From Dillenia suffruticosa (lineage: Eukaryota > Streptophyta > Magnoliopsida > Dilleniales > Dilleniaceae), in NCBI GenBank assembly GCA_033439265.1, contig JAVTVX010000013.1, positions 1,638,501-1,702,500 of the forward strand: a stretch of DNA of 64,000 bases. The letters run 5' to 3'. The position numbers were made by a program, and so were the translations under genes. Below the pieces are notes generated by a model, which had not been told where the DNA came from, ran no database searches, and saw nothing but the letters and a program-made list of their open reading frames with translations. Shown here in pieces: positions 1 to 22,618 of the stretch (position 1 is the stretch's first letter; every line of letters starts with the position of its first letter).

Positions 1-527
1 TGATCAAACATAAAACATAGTATGATTCTCAAAACCCAAGTTACAATATTTATTCTTTTTTTTTTTGCAGAAATATATAACGTGTTTAAAATTATTACTC
101 ATATAATATATTCAATAAATCAAATTATATAGAGTTAAGATGATTACAAGAATTATAGCGTAACCAAGTGAAATAGATATATGTAATTTGATTTCCCATA
201 AAGAATTATAACTTGGCACCTATATGGTCCATTATTCAAACATAGACCAATTCTAATGAAACCCAACATGAATAAAAATATGACTAGTCATGCTCACCCA
301 TTATTTTAAAACATGGATTGGATATTTGCAGTTGTTTGAAACTAAACATGTTCAAGACACGACCTAAACATATTCATATGGATGATATTAAAGAAATTTA
401 AATATGATTTTGATGACATGGTAAAAATGGAAAAAAATAATAATAATATGATATTCAAAATAAAATATAGATGAGCAAGTACTTAATTCTCAAATTTATT
501 AAAAAAAAAAGACAATGATGAACATAC
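1..527 (-). other. Start of the HSF intron, running off the left edge
   Basis: Begins with a GTATGT donor directly after the RQLNTY codon of the HSF exon. It is AT-rich and holds nothing resembling the second half of the HSF domain, so this intron is at least 527 bp long. Confidence 0.75.
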
Positions 528-773
528 ATAAGTGTTGAGTTGCCGGACAAAGCTAGAGAAGTTGCTATGTTTAAAGAGTGTTGGAAGCAAATCTCTTGCA
601 AACTCCGCAGGCTGCCACACCACGAAAGCCGTGCCTTCGGCGTTCCATGAGATGACGTTATCGGTGGTCGGATCTTCCACAAGCATGTAGGTCTTCAACA
701 AGAATGGAGGTGGAGATTTCCTTGCATACTCCGACAAACCCTTCTCATTTTCGCCCTCCATGATGCTATTCAT
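528..773 (-). CDS. HSFB3: Class B heat-shock transcription factor, first exon only (HSFB3-like)
   Basis: This exon encodes the start of a nuclear heat-shock factor that binds heat-shock elements. Seen: 82 residues from ATG at 773 (a second in-frame ATG lies at 761), with the N-terminal part of the HSF DNA-binding domain, including [30 protein letters not shown] and [16 protein letters not shown]. The exon stops at the Tyr codon of RQLNTY, followed by GTATGT. This is the conserved intron position inside the plant HSF domain, before GFRKV. The recognition-helix residues are present. The short leader and the wording PTLFKHSNF fit class B, and from memory subclass B3 best. No exon carrying GFRKV occurs between 1 and 527, so the remainder is outside the window. 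HSF identity is very secure; the B3 subclass is a family inference. Confidence 0.9.
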
Positions 774-1043
774 AGTTTTTCTAAAGCGGGGAGAGAGAAT
801 CTGAAACGAGGAGACAGAGAGAGGGAGAGAGGGTTTAGGTCGAGAAGAGAAGAAGGGCAGTTAAGAACTCCCAACCCCAACAGTAGAAGCCCAGCACGAC
901 TCCGCAGTTCATGAGAAATGCAAGAGACCTTCTGTCTTGTCTCTTCTCTTCTCCTCTTCTCGTCTCTCTCTTCTCTCCCTTTCTCTCTCTAAAATGAGAG
1001 AAATGTTTTGGAAACGTATATCATGTCTACAACTATTATATAG
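774..1043 (-). promoter_or_regulatory. HSF 5' leader and core promoter with TATA box
   Basis: On the minus strand a TATA-like CTATATAATAG lies at 1033-1043, about 260 bp upstream of the HSF start codon. It is followed by a strongly purine-rich GA leader (about 780-1000), typical of plant 5' UTRs. A start site near 1000-1010 is inferred from the TATA position only. Confidence 0.4.
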
Positions 1044-4000
1044 TTGGAAAACCACGTTAGGCAGATAAAGCCTATCACAATTCCATACATCTCACTCACA
1101 TCATTTAATCACCAACTCTCCACATCATCTCATAACCATTGGATAGTTATCATCAATTCACGGCTTGGATTATTTCCTTTGACCAGTTAAGTCAAAAAAT
1201 AAAATCTGTATATTTATTAGCCCATGGAATGTGTATTCCATGGTCCATTTTCAATTTTTATTCTATAATTATATTCATATTATATTTTAATTATATCAGA
1301 AAGTTGGGTGTGAAATAATTAATTTTCACAATTTTATTAATAATAAATTTGTTAATTTAAGCCCTACAGACACCACTTTATTTTCTTTTAAAAATTTCAA
1401 ATTTGAATCTTTTATAAAAATGAAAAAAAAAATCAAGTCTATTCAACTTGTCATAGCCACGGTTGAGATAGAAACAAAAATATGGACCAAATTTTTTTGG
1501 ATTGAATGATCGAGTACTCTATCATCTTAATCAGAAACTTTGAGTTCAAAGTCTGAAAATAACGAAAAAGGATTTAGGAGAGCTAATATTAAAAAATGAG
1601 TTTCATAGTATTCGAATCGAATTAATCGAACAAAATCTAGATATCGATAGTGAAAAAAAAAAGGAATATGGAATGTTTAGGTGGGGAAACGTGTAGAGTA
1701 ATAAAATTAATTAAAAATAATTAATTAATTTTGGTGTGCTGGTGGTTTCCACATTACGTCAATAAAATAAAATAAAAAACAAAGTTTTCTTCTCCTTCTC
1801 CTTCTCCTTCTGCATCCCAGAATTTTCCTTCACTTTTTGAATTTGATTTTCTTCTAATTCTTATTCTTCCACTTCTTTTTATGTTCATCTGATGGCCCCT
1901 TGAATTTTTTCTCAGAAACAATACGACTTTTTGACTTTGTGAGATTTTCGGGTATAAAAATTTTCTCTCTCTATGCTCCAATTGTTTGGACCAACTTGGA
2001 GTGTGTTTCGCGCTCTTAATCCCAACACTAATATAAAATTATTACCTTAAGAATAAAATTTTCATAAATCAATGTTAAATTAATCTATAAAAGGGATTTT
2101 AATTTTCATTTTATTAATAATTTTTTATAGTAAATAGTCTACATAGTTTTAGTTAAGTTTAACCTTTATTTTTCCAAATTGGGTCATCTCATTGGTTATC
2201 ATCTTTGATCTTCATCAAACTTAAGTTTTTTCTTTTAACTTTTTAATATTAGTTTAAAAACTATTGTCGATAATCATGTACAAATAAATTCATCGGATGA
2301 TTTGTATAGTTGTCTATCGAAAATTATACATAATTTAACAGTATACAATAAAATTAAATATACTGATTTAAAATCTGTATGATACAATTATTAAGAATTT
2401 TTTCACATATTTTATAGATTTGATTTTGTCGTAATATATCACAATTAAAATTTTACGCAAAAAATATAGAATAAAATAGTGAGCGATTATTTCATATCTA
2501 ATTAAGTGAATGCTACTTTCATAGAAATTGGTAGTAAAATATGAAATTTTGATTTTGGAATATGATAAGAAGGTCAGTCAATTTTTCCAATAATATTTTG
2601 ATCGGCGATATGGTCTTAGTCTTCCCCTACTCCATTTTTTATATATATATATATACATATATTGAGTGCATAATTATTCTAATGTAAACGACCTAATCAG
2701 TTTGGCATATACCCATTTGAAGTACTTGACCTAAGTATAAATTTTCTTTCTCCTTTTCCAATATTATCCTCCAAACAATTTTTTTGGAGCCCCCCACCAA
2801 AATAAATATATATATTATTGCCGGAATCAATTTAATTTGATTATACGGGTATAAAATTGAAAAAAAAATAATTAAAATTTTTTATATTATAAAATATTTA
2901 ATTTAAATAAAGATAAGAAAAATCTGGTAAAATATAATTTGATTATATGGTAGAAATCTTGACTTTAAATCTAATCGATCTTCTTTTTCCTACAAATTGA
3001 TTATATGTACCCAATTTAGCAGACAGAGTCTTAAAAAGATTGACAAAAGGCTTCTCTTTAGACCCACTCAAAATCTTAAACCCTTTTCAGATTTCCAAAG
3101 AAAAAATAAAATAAAATAAAATAAAAATCTTAAACTCCTTCGTCGGATTCTCTAAAAAATACGACTGAATCTAATTCCTGAGATAAAAAGACAAAATATC
3201 ATTGTTGCATGATTTAAATTAATTATAATTAGAATTATAGCCAATAAAATACAATGATTAATTTGATGAAAATTAGGTCAAAAGTTTCACACCCTTATAG
3301 ACGTGCGTGATTCATGGCCAAACCAAAGCTAAGGCATGCCATGTAAAGTCATTTTTTTTCCCTATAATAAAGCAGTCAATTCTTTGAATTAATCCCTCAA
3401 ATATAAACAAAGACCCGAATTGAACCCCAACTTGGGTTAACCCTACTCATAAAAATAATTCATTAATTTTAAAATCTTGTTAAGTCTCAATTTAATTAAT
3501 TTTTTATCTTTTTTTTTATTGAACAATCGTTATCCGAAACTATAATCCGACTAATTCGGTTCGAGTGGTCCTATTTAGGAGGTGACTCTCCCACCATAAT
3601 ATTTTTCATTCATAAATTTCGAATTTAAGATTTAATTAAATAATTTAATATTTTATCCGACTACCCAAACTGTCAATTGATTAATTAATTTTTTTTATCA
3701 TAACAGTGAAAACAGTGTAATATCTTATAAATTATACGCATCAGAATGGAGCTCAAAAACTCGCTACTTAATTATTAACAATGTAATTTTGAATTTTGTC
3801 AAAAAAAAAAATACCAAATTGCAAAGGATTTAGGTGCAAGAGAGAACTTTGAATGAATCAAAATCATGTTTAATATATTCTAAGTCCAGCCTAATTAATT
3901 AACAACTATCATTTCGTGGGTATTACTTATTTAACTGATAAAACTAATCGAGCACAAGCTTGCTCTGCCACAGTTGATTCCCAGCTTTTGCATCAAATTT

Positions 4001-6007
4001 AATACGAAGGTGTACTTAAACGAAAAAAAAAAAAAAAAAAAAAAAAACTAATGTAATTTAGACCAAAACGATCACTGACTATAAGGTTGAAATTTAACAT
4101 GTGACTATTTTAACTATTAATGGTATTTTTAGCTTCAAAATTTAACATTAAAAAATTTTTAAACTATTATTTTTAGTTAACTGGATCGGTTACCATCAAT
4201 TTCAAACTATATCTCGAAAAATTATTTTCATTTTTAACCCTAAAATTAAGAAATTTTCTAACATTCACGTAAGTCAAATTTCAATAATATTTAAATCAAA
4301 TATAATTAGGAAATAAATCAATTAGTAACGTTTCTTTTAATTAATTTAAACTCTTGTAATGAATCATTATTATATAAATATGAGATAGTATTAGAATGAA
4401 AGGTTTTAACTTTGAGTCATATTAAATTTATTTTCACTCAATTTAATTAAAAAAATAAAATAATTATGGAAAATAATTAAATTTTCGTTAAAATCGAAGT
4501 GCTGCTCCCTAACATGGGTCCCAGATGTGGCCCTGCGATTGGGGGGCAGTAGACCCACATGGCTTAACAGGAAGCCATTGTTGAAAACTTGAAACTTGAA
4601 AGTGAAGGCTTGAAAATGAGTGCCACGACAGAAGAAAAAAATTGAGAGGGGACGTCGACCTTCTTGGAAGCTTCTCAATTTTGTGGGCAGCTGAGCCTTT
4701 TTGACTTTCCCATTCTCATTTTTACTCTTTATACAAGGTAATTGATATTTTTAATAACGAATAACTGTTGACATAATTATTTACCTTTTTTATTCATCAA
4801 ATTTTAATTATTATTTTTTTCAAAAAATATGTAGCGATATATATAAAACAGTATTTCAATCCGTAAGTCTCTATCAAATTATTTTTAATTATTATTTTTT
4901 TCCCAAAAAGCATTACAAAGCCATAAATATTTGATGGTCTAGGTGTCTTGCATATCCCTTCCTTCTTCAATCACAACTCCTCAATGCAATGCAAGTGGTG
5001 TGACAAAAACATGTAGCTCAAGCGTTCTATCGTAACAAAAGTATACTATAAAATAAAATATTTTTCATGTATAATATATTTAATATGTATGTCTTTGGTG
5101 TGTGTTACTTATTCGACTTTAATTACTCACAAATGTCAATGGACAATTAAAAAAAAAACACGTGGCAGGGGATTTTACTAACAATTATTTTCACAAGAGC
5201 CCCCTTTCTCTCATTGATTTTTTTTCCCATAAGAATTCAACGGATTCAAGATGTATACAAATATAACTTATATAATTATTAAATAAATCAAAATTACTAA
5301 ATAAAATATCTCTTTTGTAAACGTCTTTCGTTTGATTATTTTCGGTGTTTAAAAATCTTATTTTAACGTTAAAATCATTCCAGATTTCAAATGGTTGAAC
5401 AATTACTTTTGATTAAAAGAACTTAATCGGCGTAGATTCAATTGGGGGGGAGAGTCATGCATCAGGTTGAGGCTGTAATTGATTTTGTGGGGGCTTAATT
5501 TCCTTGTCAGTCCTCTTATGGGTTTATGTGCACATTTGAAAGATTATTTATTGGGTATTAATTTAATAATCGTTCTAATGTTAATATAATATATGAAAAT
5601 ATAAAAATAAAAAAATATAACATTATATTCTTTGACAAATATGGAAATAAATTAGAATATTTTGATTTTAAATATCCATTTGCCGTTCCTACCCGATTTA
5701 AGCAAAATCTAACGCTCATGATTTTTTATATTTCTGTAATTGAATAATAAGTATTTGCTAATTCATTCAAATAATTAACTACCAATTTAATTGTCAAGTT
5801 TTTTATTTTTTTTTTCTTTATATTATAAATTTCATAGTAAATTGATATCATTATTATTGATTTACTAGCAATCTTGCTTGCAACTATTTAAGTTAGACTA
5901 AAATAACATATTAATTATATAAATTTTAAATATTAGTGAAAGCAAAATCTGGCCGCAATGCACCCTAAAACAATGCCCTTTTTTTCCTTTGATTGCTATT
6001 AAATCAG
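1044..6007. other. AT-rich intergenic spacer
   Basis: Long A/T runs, a TA microsatellite near 2641-2654, an A run of about 27 at 4021-4047, and no open frame resembling a protein I know. A short higher-GC island at about 4500-4690 has one weak open frame on the minus strand with no recognised domain. A dispersed repeat (3530-3660) is listed separately. Confidence 0.6.
3530..3660 (+). repeat. Dispersed short repeat, copy 1
   Basis: Carries the ordered blocks CCGACTAATTCGGTTC, CCTATTTAGGAGG, CTCCCACC and TTTTTCATTCATAAATTTCGAATTTA. The same order of blocks recurs, diverged, at about 9130-9290, 41165-41330 and 52440-52610. I read it as an old non-coding repeat family; its class is unknown. Confidence 0.45.
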
Positions 6008-6948
6008 ATGGAGCCTACCTCAGTACCAAAGGGGATGGAAAGAAAGGAGCCTGAAACAAGTGGCGAATGCCCAGAAGGAACTGTTCCAATCAAAGAAATG
6101 ACCTCGTCACCATCACCAAAAAGAATTTTCAATGAGAGCCTTGACAGAGGGTCGGGTGCTCACGAGGTATTTTTCTACAAATATATACATACTTAAATGC
6201 ATATACATTAATAATATCACATGTAATGTTATATTCTACAACAATTGTTTTTTTTTTTTTGTCTTAAATACTTAAATAGAAATAAGAACAAATTGAAGTT
6301 TGACATAAAGGTTTATCAAGTACCAAGTTAATTTGTCTTTCTAACGTTGAGTAGTTAACATAAAATGTTGCTTTGATATTTTAGGCAGAAAATGCATTAA
6401 ACACATGTTTCATATTTTTGCTCAATATTATGTTAAGCAGATGTGCCTTGTGGCCATGGGCAAGAATTGTAAGAGCAAAGCCACAAAAATATTTTGGTCC
6501 ACGATGATATATCTACAAACTACAAAGAATGGCTATTTGTATTTAATTTGCAAATTTTGTCTTAAATTCAATTTACTTTTTAATAATTATAACAAGTCCT
6601 TTGACTAATTAAATATGACTTACCGATTTTATGTTTTGGTGGGTCAATCTCCAAGGCAAGAATGTAGATTACTATCCTGCGGGTTTTTTCACAAGCTTAT
6701 CAGATGGTGCAACAGAAGTTCAATGGGGTGGAGAGATCGTCAATACCATGACCGGTGGTGTTCACACAGCTACTCAAATGGGAAGTGGTCAATTTCCGGA
6801 GGAAGGCTTGGGGAAAGCAAGTTACTCTAGAGAATTGGGAGCCGTGGATGACTCCCGCACACTCGTTTTACCTCACGGTCTATCTACAGTAGTCACACAC
6901 CCAAACCGTTATAATATACAGCTGGGTCCTTCAAACTACGTTACATGA
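6008..6948 (+). pseudogene. Neprosin-domain protein relic
   Basis: Neprosin-domain proteins (DUF239/DUF4409 family) are plant secreted proteins; some act as prolyl endopeptidases. Seen: an exon-like piece at 6008-6166 with VPKGM and GECPEGTVPIKE, the hallmark of the neprosin activation-peptide region, ending at a GAG|GTATTT donor. A weak piece near 6445-6500 (KSKATKIFW) recalls the AKATINVW start of the catalytic domain. A good C-terminal block at 6640-6948 carries YYPAGFFTSLSDGA, EVQWGGE and QMGSGQFPEEGLGKAS. Roughly 120-150 residues of the middle of the domain are absent, and the end lacks the usual GGPGRNPNCP-type tail. The N-terminal signal region is not found either. This looks like a deleted, decaying copy rather than a working gene. 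Confidence 0.7.
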
Positions 6949-9834
6949 AAACGAAATATGAAACAATACGACGACACGATGTTTTATAAAAATATAAAAA
7001 AATATAATTTTTTTTATAAATATTAATTATTTTATGAAAATAATAGACTGATTTTATTTTATAATAAAAACATTTTATGGGGAAATTTTAATATTGCAAT
7101 CATCGATAGCAACAAAATCGCTTGTGTTCCCTTTGAGAACCATTTTTTTTTTTTTTTGTCAATAGTTGTTGAATTGGAAAAATTAAGTCTTTTACTTCTT
7201 ATAAACTAGAGATTTACTCAACATTTGCTATCACAATCCAGGGCTAGAGGGTGGTTTCTCTTTTCCCATTTTATGAGGGTTTTTTTTTTCAATAATAATA
7301 ATAATAATAATAATAATAAAGGCTTAAAGAGCCTGCTGGAAGGAAAAATAGAATATCCAAGTTATTGCAAATTGGTTGATAAAATCTCTTTATTTGAAAA
7401 TAGTTTTGTTTTAATCTTGAACTCAAGATTATTTTTGTCACCCCATAATTAAGAAAAAAGTCTAAAAATGTTATGGAAGGAAAGAAGAACCTTCCTTTAA
7501 CGAGTTGTAAGCCTAGTTTTAAAAAATTGAGATTAACCCAATTTTAAAATTTTAAATTTATTAATATACGAGTAATAATTTTTTTAAAAAAAAAATTTCA
7601 CTTTTACCTGTAAAACTCTATATTTTAATTTAAATAATTGTCAAATTAGCCCTAAAATATTTTTTTTGGCAATGTCTCGCTCAATTTTAAATCTAGACAA
7701 AATTGGTTAATTCATCCATTAAATCCCACGTTCAAGTCACGTGAAGGCATGTGGTGAAAGTAAAATAACAACAAATTTAAAATACCCTTTTTTTTCCCCT
7801 CCCCTTCTCCTTCTCTCCCTCTTCCTTGGTTCAAGAGCAACCATTGACTAGCTTCGTGCATTGTCATGATATGACTAGATCTTCTAACATCGGTTTGACT
7901 TCAAAGTTAGAAACCTTAAAATCCAATTAAAAAAAAAAAAATCCTCCGGGGGACCTTGCTTCCCTCCAGAAGTTCCTTGCTCCTTAGGCTTGTGACTTCC
8001 CTTTATAGGTTCCTTTCTCCTAGGTGCCAAAGTTTAAGGGTCAACAACTGGATCCGTCTCAGTAGTTTTCTATAAATTTGAGATCGCCATCACATCCTTC
8101 ACTCTCTCCATCCCCTAGAGAACACACTATTTCAGCAGATGCAGAATAGAAATCATAAACTATGAATAAATACACTAGAAGTAATAAAAGCCATAAATAT
8201 AATGGATTTTATTCCTCGACTACATAAAATAATTTAATGTCATAAATAACGGATTTATTCCACAGGAGGCATTAACTAGAAGTAAACCTCAACCATGGCT
8301 CCTTGGACATTCAGGACCGGTATTAAACCTCCGTCGGTAGAAGATGTCATTAATAAAGTCACATGCAAAATGATAATATTCCACCAAATGATTGTGTTTG
8401 ATTTAATCGACACAACATGTGCATACGAAAATGTAATAAATAGATCGAAATTTTTAGGATAAATACCTCAATGGGTCGATTTTCAAAATTCAATCGTGTC
8501 ACGAAATATTTCGAACGGATTGCTTGATCGGGATAATGATTACTAAATCGAACCATTATCGCAATACCATGACACCTCAATCCTTAATCCTGTGAACTCT
8601 AATGACCGAAAAAAGTTTTCTTACGCGAAAATTTTCTAAACCCTCAATTCTCCGTGGAAGAAGAATAGATCCTACACGTCAGGTACCTCCACTTAGGTTA
8701 ATTAGGGAGACATGATGAGAATTAATGATATGATTAATGGGATAATGAGAGTTAACTCATTATCCCAAAATTACTAAAATGCCGCCCAACAGATTGTATC
8801 ACGTTTGTAAGCCAGTTTATTGTTGATTTTTGCTGTCAAAACAATTTTTCTTGCTGTAACACTTTCTCGTACTCGCCTAGGAGCTCTCTTTCTGATTCCT
8901 GTAAGGCAGTCGATTGATTGTATCTCTTAGAAGATACCTTTCAACGCTACCGAAGGCTGTGTAAAAAGGTAGATCCAATGGCTGTTTTTACCTCATGGAG
9001 AGAGGGTGAGGATTAAAAAGAGAGGGACTCAATTGGATTTGAAAAGGTGATTTCAGTGAGCAGTGGGCGGAGAGAACCGAATGCGGGTGTGCGTTAAACA
9101 TCAGAAAATCATAATTCTTTATTTTTTATTACTAAATCAATTATTTTCTAAAATTATACTCTGATTAATTTAATCTGAAACTTACAGTAACCTATTTAAG
9201 GAGATTATTATTCTAACGTAATCTGATCTATATTTAAATTATGAATCAAATTTAAAATTTTAATTAAAAGATTTAGCGTTATATTTTATTTGATTAACTA
9301 ACTATCGATAGAAAATCATGATTCTAAGTGAATGTAATTAATACAAATTTGTTACGGAGATAATGGCTGAGTATTAATGAAAGTAATAGTGGATTTGGCA
9401 CTTAATTCTTACGACAACAAACCAACAAAATATAAGTAAAGGTCACTTGTTCATTAGGGTTTAGGGGTTTTTTTATTCATGGACATAAAGATAAACGTTT
9501 AACTTACATTTATACATTATTGGTACACTATTCTTTATTCAAAGAGATTCTAATTGGGCCGAATAAATTTGATATCTCTATAATCCGGATTTGCATCGTG
9601 GCAAAGTTATGATCAGCGACGATCAATTTTATTTCTGGTTAGTAAAAAATTATAATTTTTTAACTATCTCCAAAATCTGATTTTTATAACTTTTAAAAAT
9701 ATATAAATAATTTTACGTATTAAATTAAAAGTTATTTTTATGCACGACCATTTTGACAATTGATATCGGAGAGAATCCGATATTTTAGTGGAGTTAGGGA
9801 AATTGTATGGTCCGAAACAGATAAAGCGGAAAAT
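6949..9834. other. Spacer upstream of NTRC
   Basis: No supported gene. It contains an (AAT)n microsatellite at 7291-7320. A less AT-rich tract at about 7780-9080 is non-coding and may be old transposon debris, but I see no termini or domains. A copy of the dispersed repeat lies at about 9130-9290. The last 300 bp before the NTRC start hold no clear TATA box that I would defend. Confidence 0.55.
9130..9290 (+). repeat. Dispersed short repeat, copy 2
   Basis: Shares CTGATTAATT, GAAACTTACAGTAACC, TATTTAAGG, GATTATT and CTAACGTAAT blocks in the same order with 52440-52610, and more weakly with 3530-3660. Confidence 0.5.
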
Positions 9835-19974
<10,140 letters not shown>

Positions 19975-20838
19975 AAATAGTTAAAAAGGCTTTCTCGATT
20001 CAATTTTGTTTCATCTTAGGTCATTAGTGGAATATTGTATTCCTAACTTGTACATTGAGAGTTATCAAAGTACTACAGATTTTGAAACTCCAATCATCTG
20101 TTCTTTCCATTCATTTGTAAGCCCCCAGTGTCTCATTGTTCAATTTCCTTAACATAATGTGTCATGGAGTTTGGACATCATGACGTAAAATTGCTTCTTT
20201 GTAGCTTCCCATTGAAAATGTGGCAGCTTTTTTCCAGCATATCATGTTTTTCTATTTTCCCAGAATTAAAGGTTGTTGATCCTTCTCCCGAAGGCCTCTA
20301 TTTCTAGCAGATTTTCTGTTCTTGTGCTTCTGAGCAATGTATACTCTCCTACACCTACTTTGACTCCTACATTTTTCAGAAAATTTAAACGGCGAGGTGT
20401 GTGAGGCTGAGCTTTTGAACGGCTTGATCCGACGAGATGTATGTGACGGCCCAAGCTTAGTCCTAGTATATTATTCTTGGGCACAAGAAGGTGGCTAGCT
20501 TACAGGCCTGGCGCAGCCCACCCAATGATTACCTCTAATTTACAGAGTTCATCAAAACAGGAAAGTCCAGCAAATTATGGTGGGTTTTTTTCCCCGGCTA
20601 TATGCTTTTTCAATGTAAACGGGACCTACAGTTCAACCATGTCTTAGGCTCAGAATTAGTAAAAATGGCTAGCGATCTGGCCATGCATGTGATGTAGTTC
20701 AAAACATGTACCAACGACCAGGAGACTCATGCCCCTCTCAATAAGTTTTATTGCTCGAGCAGAGAATCAAACTATCACACATGCACCAGGACAACAAAAA
20801 AGAAAAAAAAAAAACACATAAATTACATCTGGCAGAAG
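19975..20838. other. NTRC 3' flank and convergent spacer
   Basis: AATAAA overlaps the NTRC stop region and T-rich sequence follows, so the 3' end is probably in the first few hundred bp. A GCCTGGCGCAGCCCACCCAATGATTAC block at about 20503-20531 resembles the motif that borders the duplicated kinesin segment elsewhere (about 22160-22200, 57072-57110, 58592-58625). No gene is seen. Confidence 0.5.
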
Positions 20839-21062
20839 TCAAGGTGGAATATGATGAATTTCAGGTACGTCATCGAGGATAAAGGGTCCTAATTTTCCTG
20901 TCCTTAAAAAGCGTAAGAAACTTCTTTGATACCATCATCCGAGCTTCAGAAGCTTTAAGGGGTTTTCTCAATGCCTTCTGCAGGGTTTCAAACTGCAGTT
21001 CTATGAGACTCTCCAAGTTGTTTTCATCTTCGAGATCACCGTCAAATTCTGACAGTGTAACA
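20839..21062 (-). pseudogene. 3'-exon fragment of a SIN2/DGP1-like mitochondrial GTPase, frameshifted
   Basis: SIN2/DGP1 proteins are circularly permuted YlqF-type (DAR) GTPases of plant mitochondria, linked to ribosome assembly and ovule development. Seen: an open stretch reading TLSEFDGDLEDENNLESLI, LQFETLQKALRKPLKASEAR and MVSKKFLTLFK, which I recognise as the C-terminal region of this family. After the last block the frame is lost. In another frame LGPFILDDVPEIHHIPP and a stop (20839-20841) follow, matching the family's usual ending, so a small indel sits near 20890. Nothing of the GTPase domain (G motifs) is nearby. Homology starts abruptly at 21062, beside a 27-bp sequence found again at 52908-52934. 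This is a captured, dead exon. Confidence 0.75.
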
Positions 21063-21086
21063 GACCAATCAGATGGGTGGCCTAAC

Positions 21087-22260
21087 CGCCGCCGTAGCAA
21101 GATCAATTAGGCTTGACATGCCACTAGGTCTCATCTGAGTAAGATCTGATCCGGTGCAAGCATTGGCTTGTCAGCTGGTTGTCAGTTCACCCCTCTATAA
21201 ATGACTAATTTTAGGATAATAAAATGGTGAGTTCAACGGAATGAAATTATATGACTCTAATATAATACCATAAAAGAATTCAATTTCTAGTTTAAAACTT
21301 AGCAGTAAATGTAAATCGTTTTCATGCAAATGTCTATGTACCATATTTTAAATTTTAAATTAATGGAGATAAAATTTAACAATTAAGAACAGTCATCAAC
21401 ACCATTATTAAACCAGAAGCATGATGGTATGGGACAGAAAGAAGGAACTTGTGTTCTATTGGTCTCATTGACAAAGTTTGTGGACTTCCCACCTGGGGAA
21501 GATCTTCCAGATCTCTTTAGATCCTAGTGTTTGAACTCCAGTAAATGGCTGTCTCCTCAATGTCGTTGCAGTAGCTACAGCTGCAGCTGCGGCTGGGATT
21601 TTGCTGGCTCCTGAAACAAAATGTCCCCGAAGAAAAAGTATTCACAATTAAGTAGTGATATTTCTTTATCAATTGAATACTTTAATAAAATCTATTTAGG
21701 TAAATAGGACACGAAATGGTGAAAATCTAATTTTTTTTTTTTCAAAAACAATCTTAATTTCTCGTATAAAAATGGGAATATTTTGATAAATTCTAGATAA
21801 ATCTTTATTTAAATTAAATTGACTCAAACATATAGAAAATTTAAGTAAAAATTGGTCAACAAATATTGATGTCAAGTGATATAGAAATTGAGTATTTATT
21901 TGATCTGTTTAACATTATTATTTTCATAATTTTTTAAATTATAGTAGTTTTAAAGGAAAGACGATAGTTAATTCCACCGATATTGTGCACCTGCCCAGCC
22001 AATTACTACTTGTTAAGAGAATTAGGAAATGGAAAAATACAATTCAAGAAAAATAATCTCTCCATCGATGTGAACTCTTGGGGGGAAGATCAGCTTGTTT
22101 GTGTTATTAGGCAATTATCCTGAAATAATCTCTCTCTCTCTCTCTCGCGTATGCCCAACCTGGTAATTCGCTAGGCTTGGGGAACAGATTAGCCCAAGTC
22201 CAAGCCCTGCTGAGGTCTAGACTTTAGGTCAGTCCATGTAATACCTTCAACAAGCAATAA
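21087..22260 (-). repeat. Tandem partial duplicate of the kinesin 3' region (copy B)
   Basis: Read on the minus strand, sequence downstream of the true kinesin 3' end repeats. GACATGTCAAGCCTAATTGATC-type sequence (22473-22503) recurs at 21090-21120. The piece around exon 18 (22740-22986) recurs at about 21414-21640. The period is about 1.37 kb. The unit also matches the inverted copy at 57.05-58.63 kb. A (CT)n tract at about 22130-22146 marks one junction-like point. Confidence 0.85.
21477..21610 (-). pseudogene. Kinesin exon 18 copy with internal deletion
   Basis: Begins after TTTCAG like true exon 18 (GAGCCAGCAAAATCCCAG), then lacks about 50-60 bp present in both the true exon and the 57.7-kb copy, and continues CATTGAGGAGACAGCC, GGAGTTCAAACACTAGGATC, AGATCTTCC. 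The exon end and donor are altered. The last coding exon of the kinesin is not duplicated next to it. Confidence 0.85.
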
Positions 22261-22618
22261 TCATTTTAGAAGCTCCTCAATCACAGGCACAGCTCAAAAA
22301 ATAAAATAAATCAATTTCTCTGGAAAATTTTCATGAGGATCTTATCCTTGTTAAGTTGGTATCATGAAGTAATTCTATCCGGCAGAGAAAAATAATTGGT
22401 ACTTTTATTGAGCTAAAGTTGGAAATAATTACTCGAAGCAAATGACCTAGATCAGTTGGGAATGCAGCAGCTGATAGCAAGATCAATTAGGCTTGACATG
22501 TCAGTAGGTCTCTTCAAGCAGTTCAATAAATCTGATCTAGTGCGATGATTGGCTACAGCAGCATGGGCTTTGAGTTTTAAGCACCATCCTAATTCTAGAT
22601 ACTGATCGGCACTACAGT

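Noticed and set aside
3557-3570. tRNA B-box-like GGTTCGAGTGG
   Set aside because: No A box or cloverleaf could be built around it; it belongs to the dispersed repeat.
4655-4680. Heat-shock-element-like TTCTTGGAAGCTTC
   Set aside because: Spacing is imperfect and the site lies almost 4 kb from the HSF gene; one such match is expected by chance.
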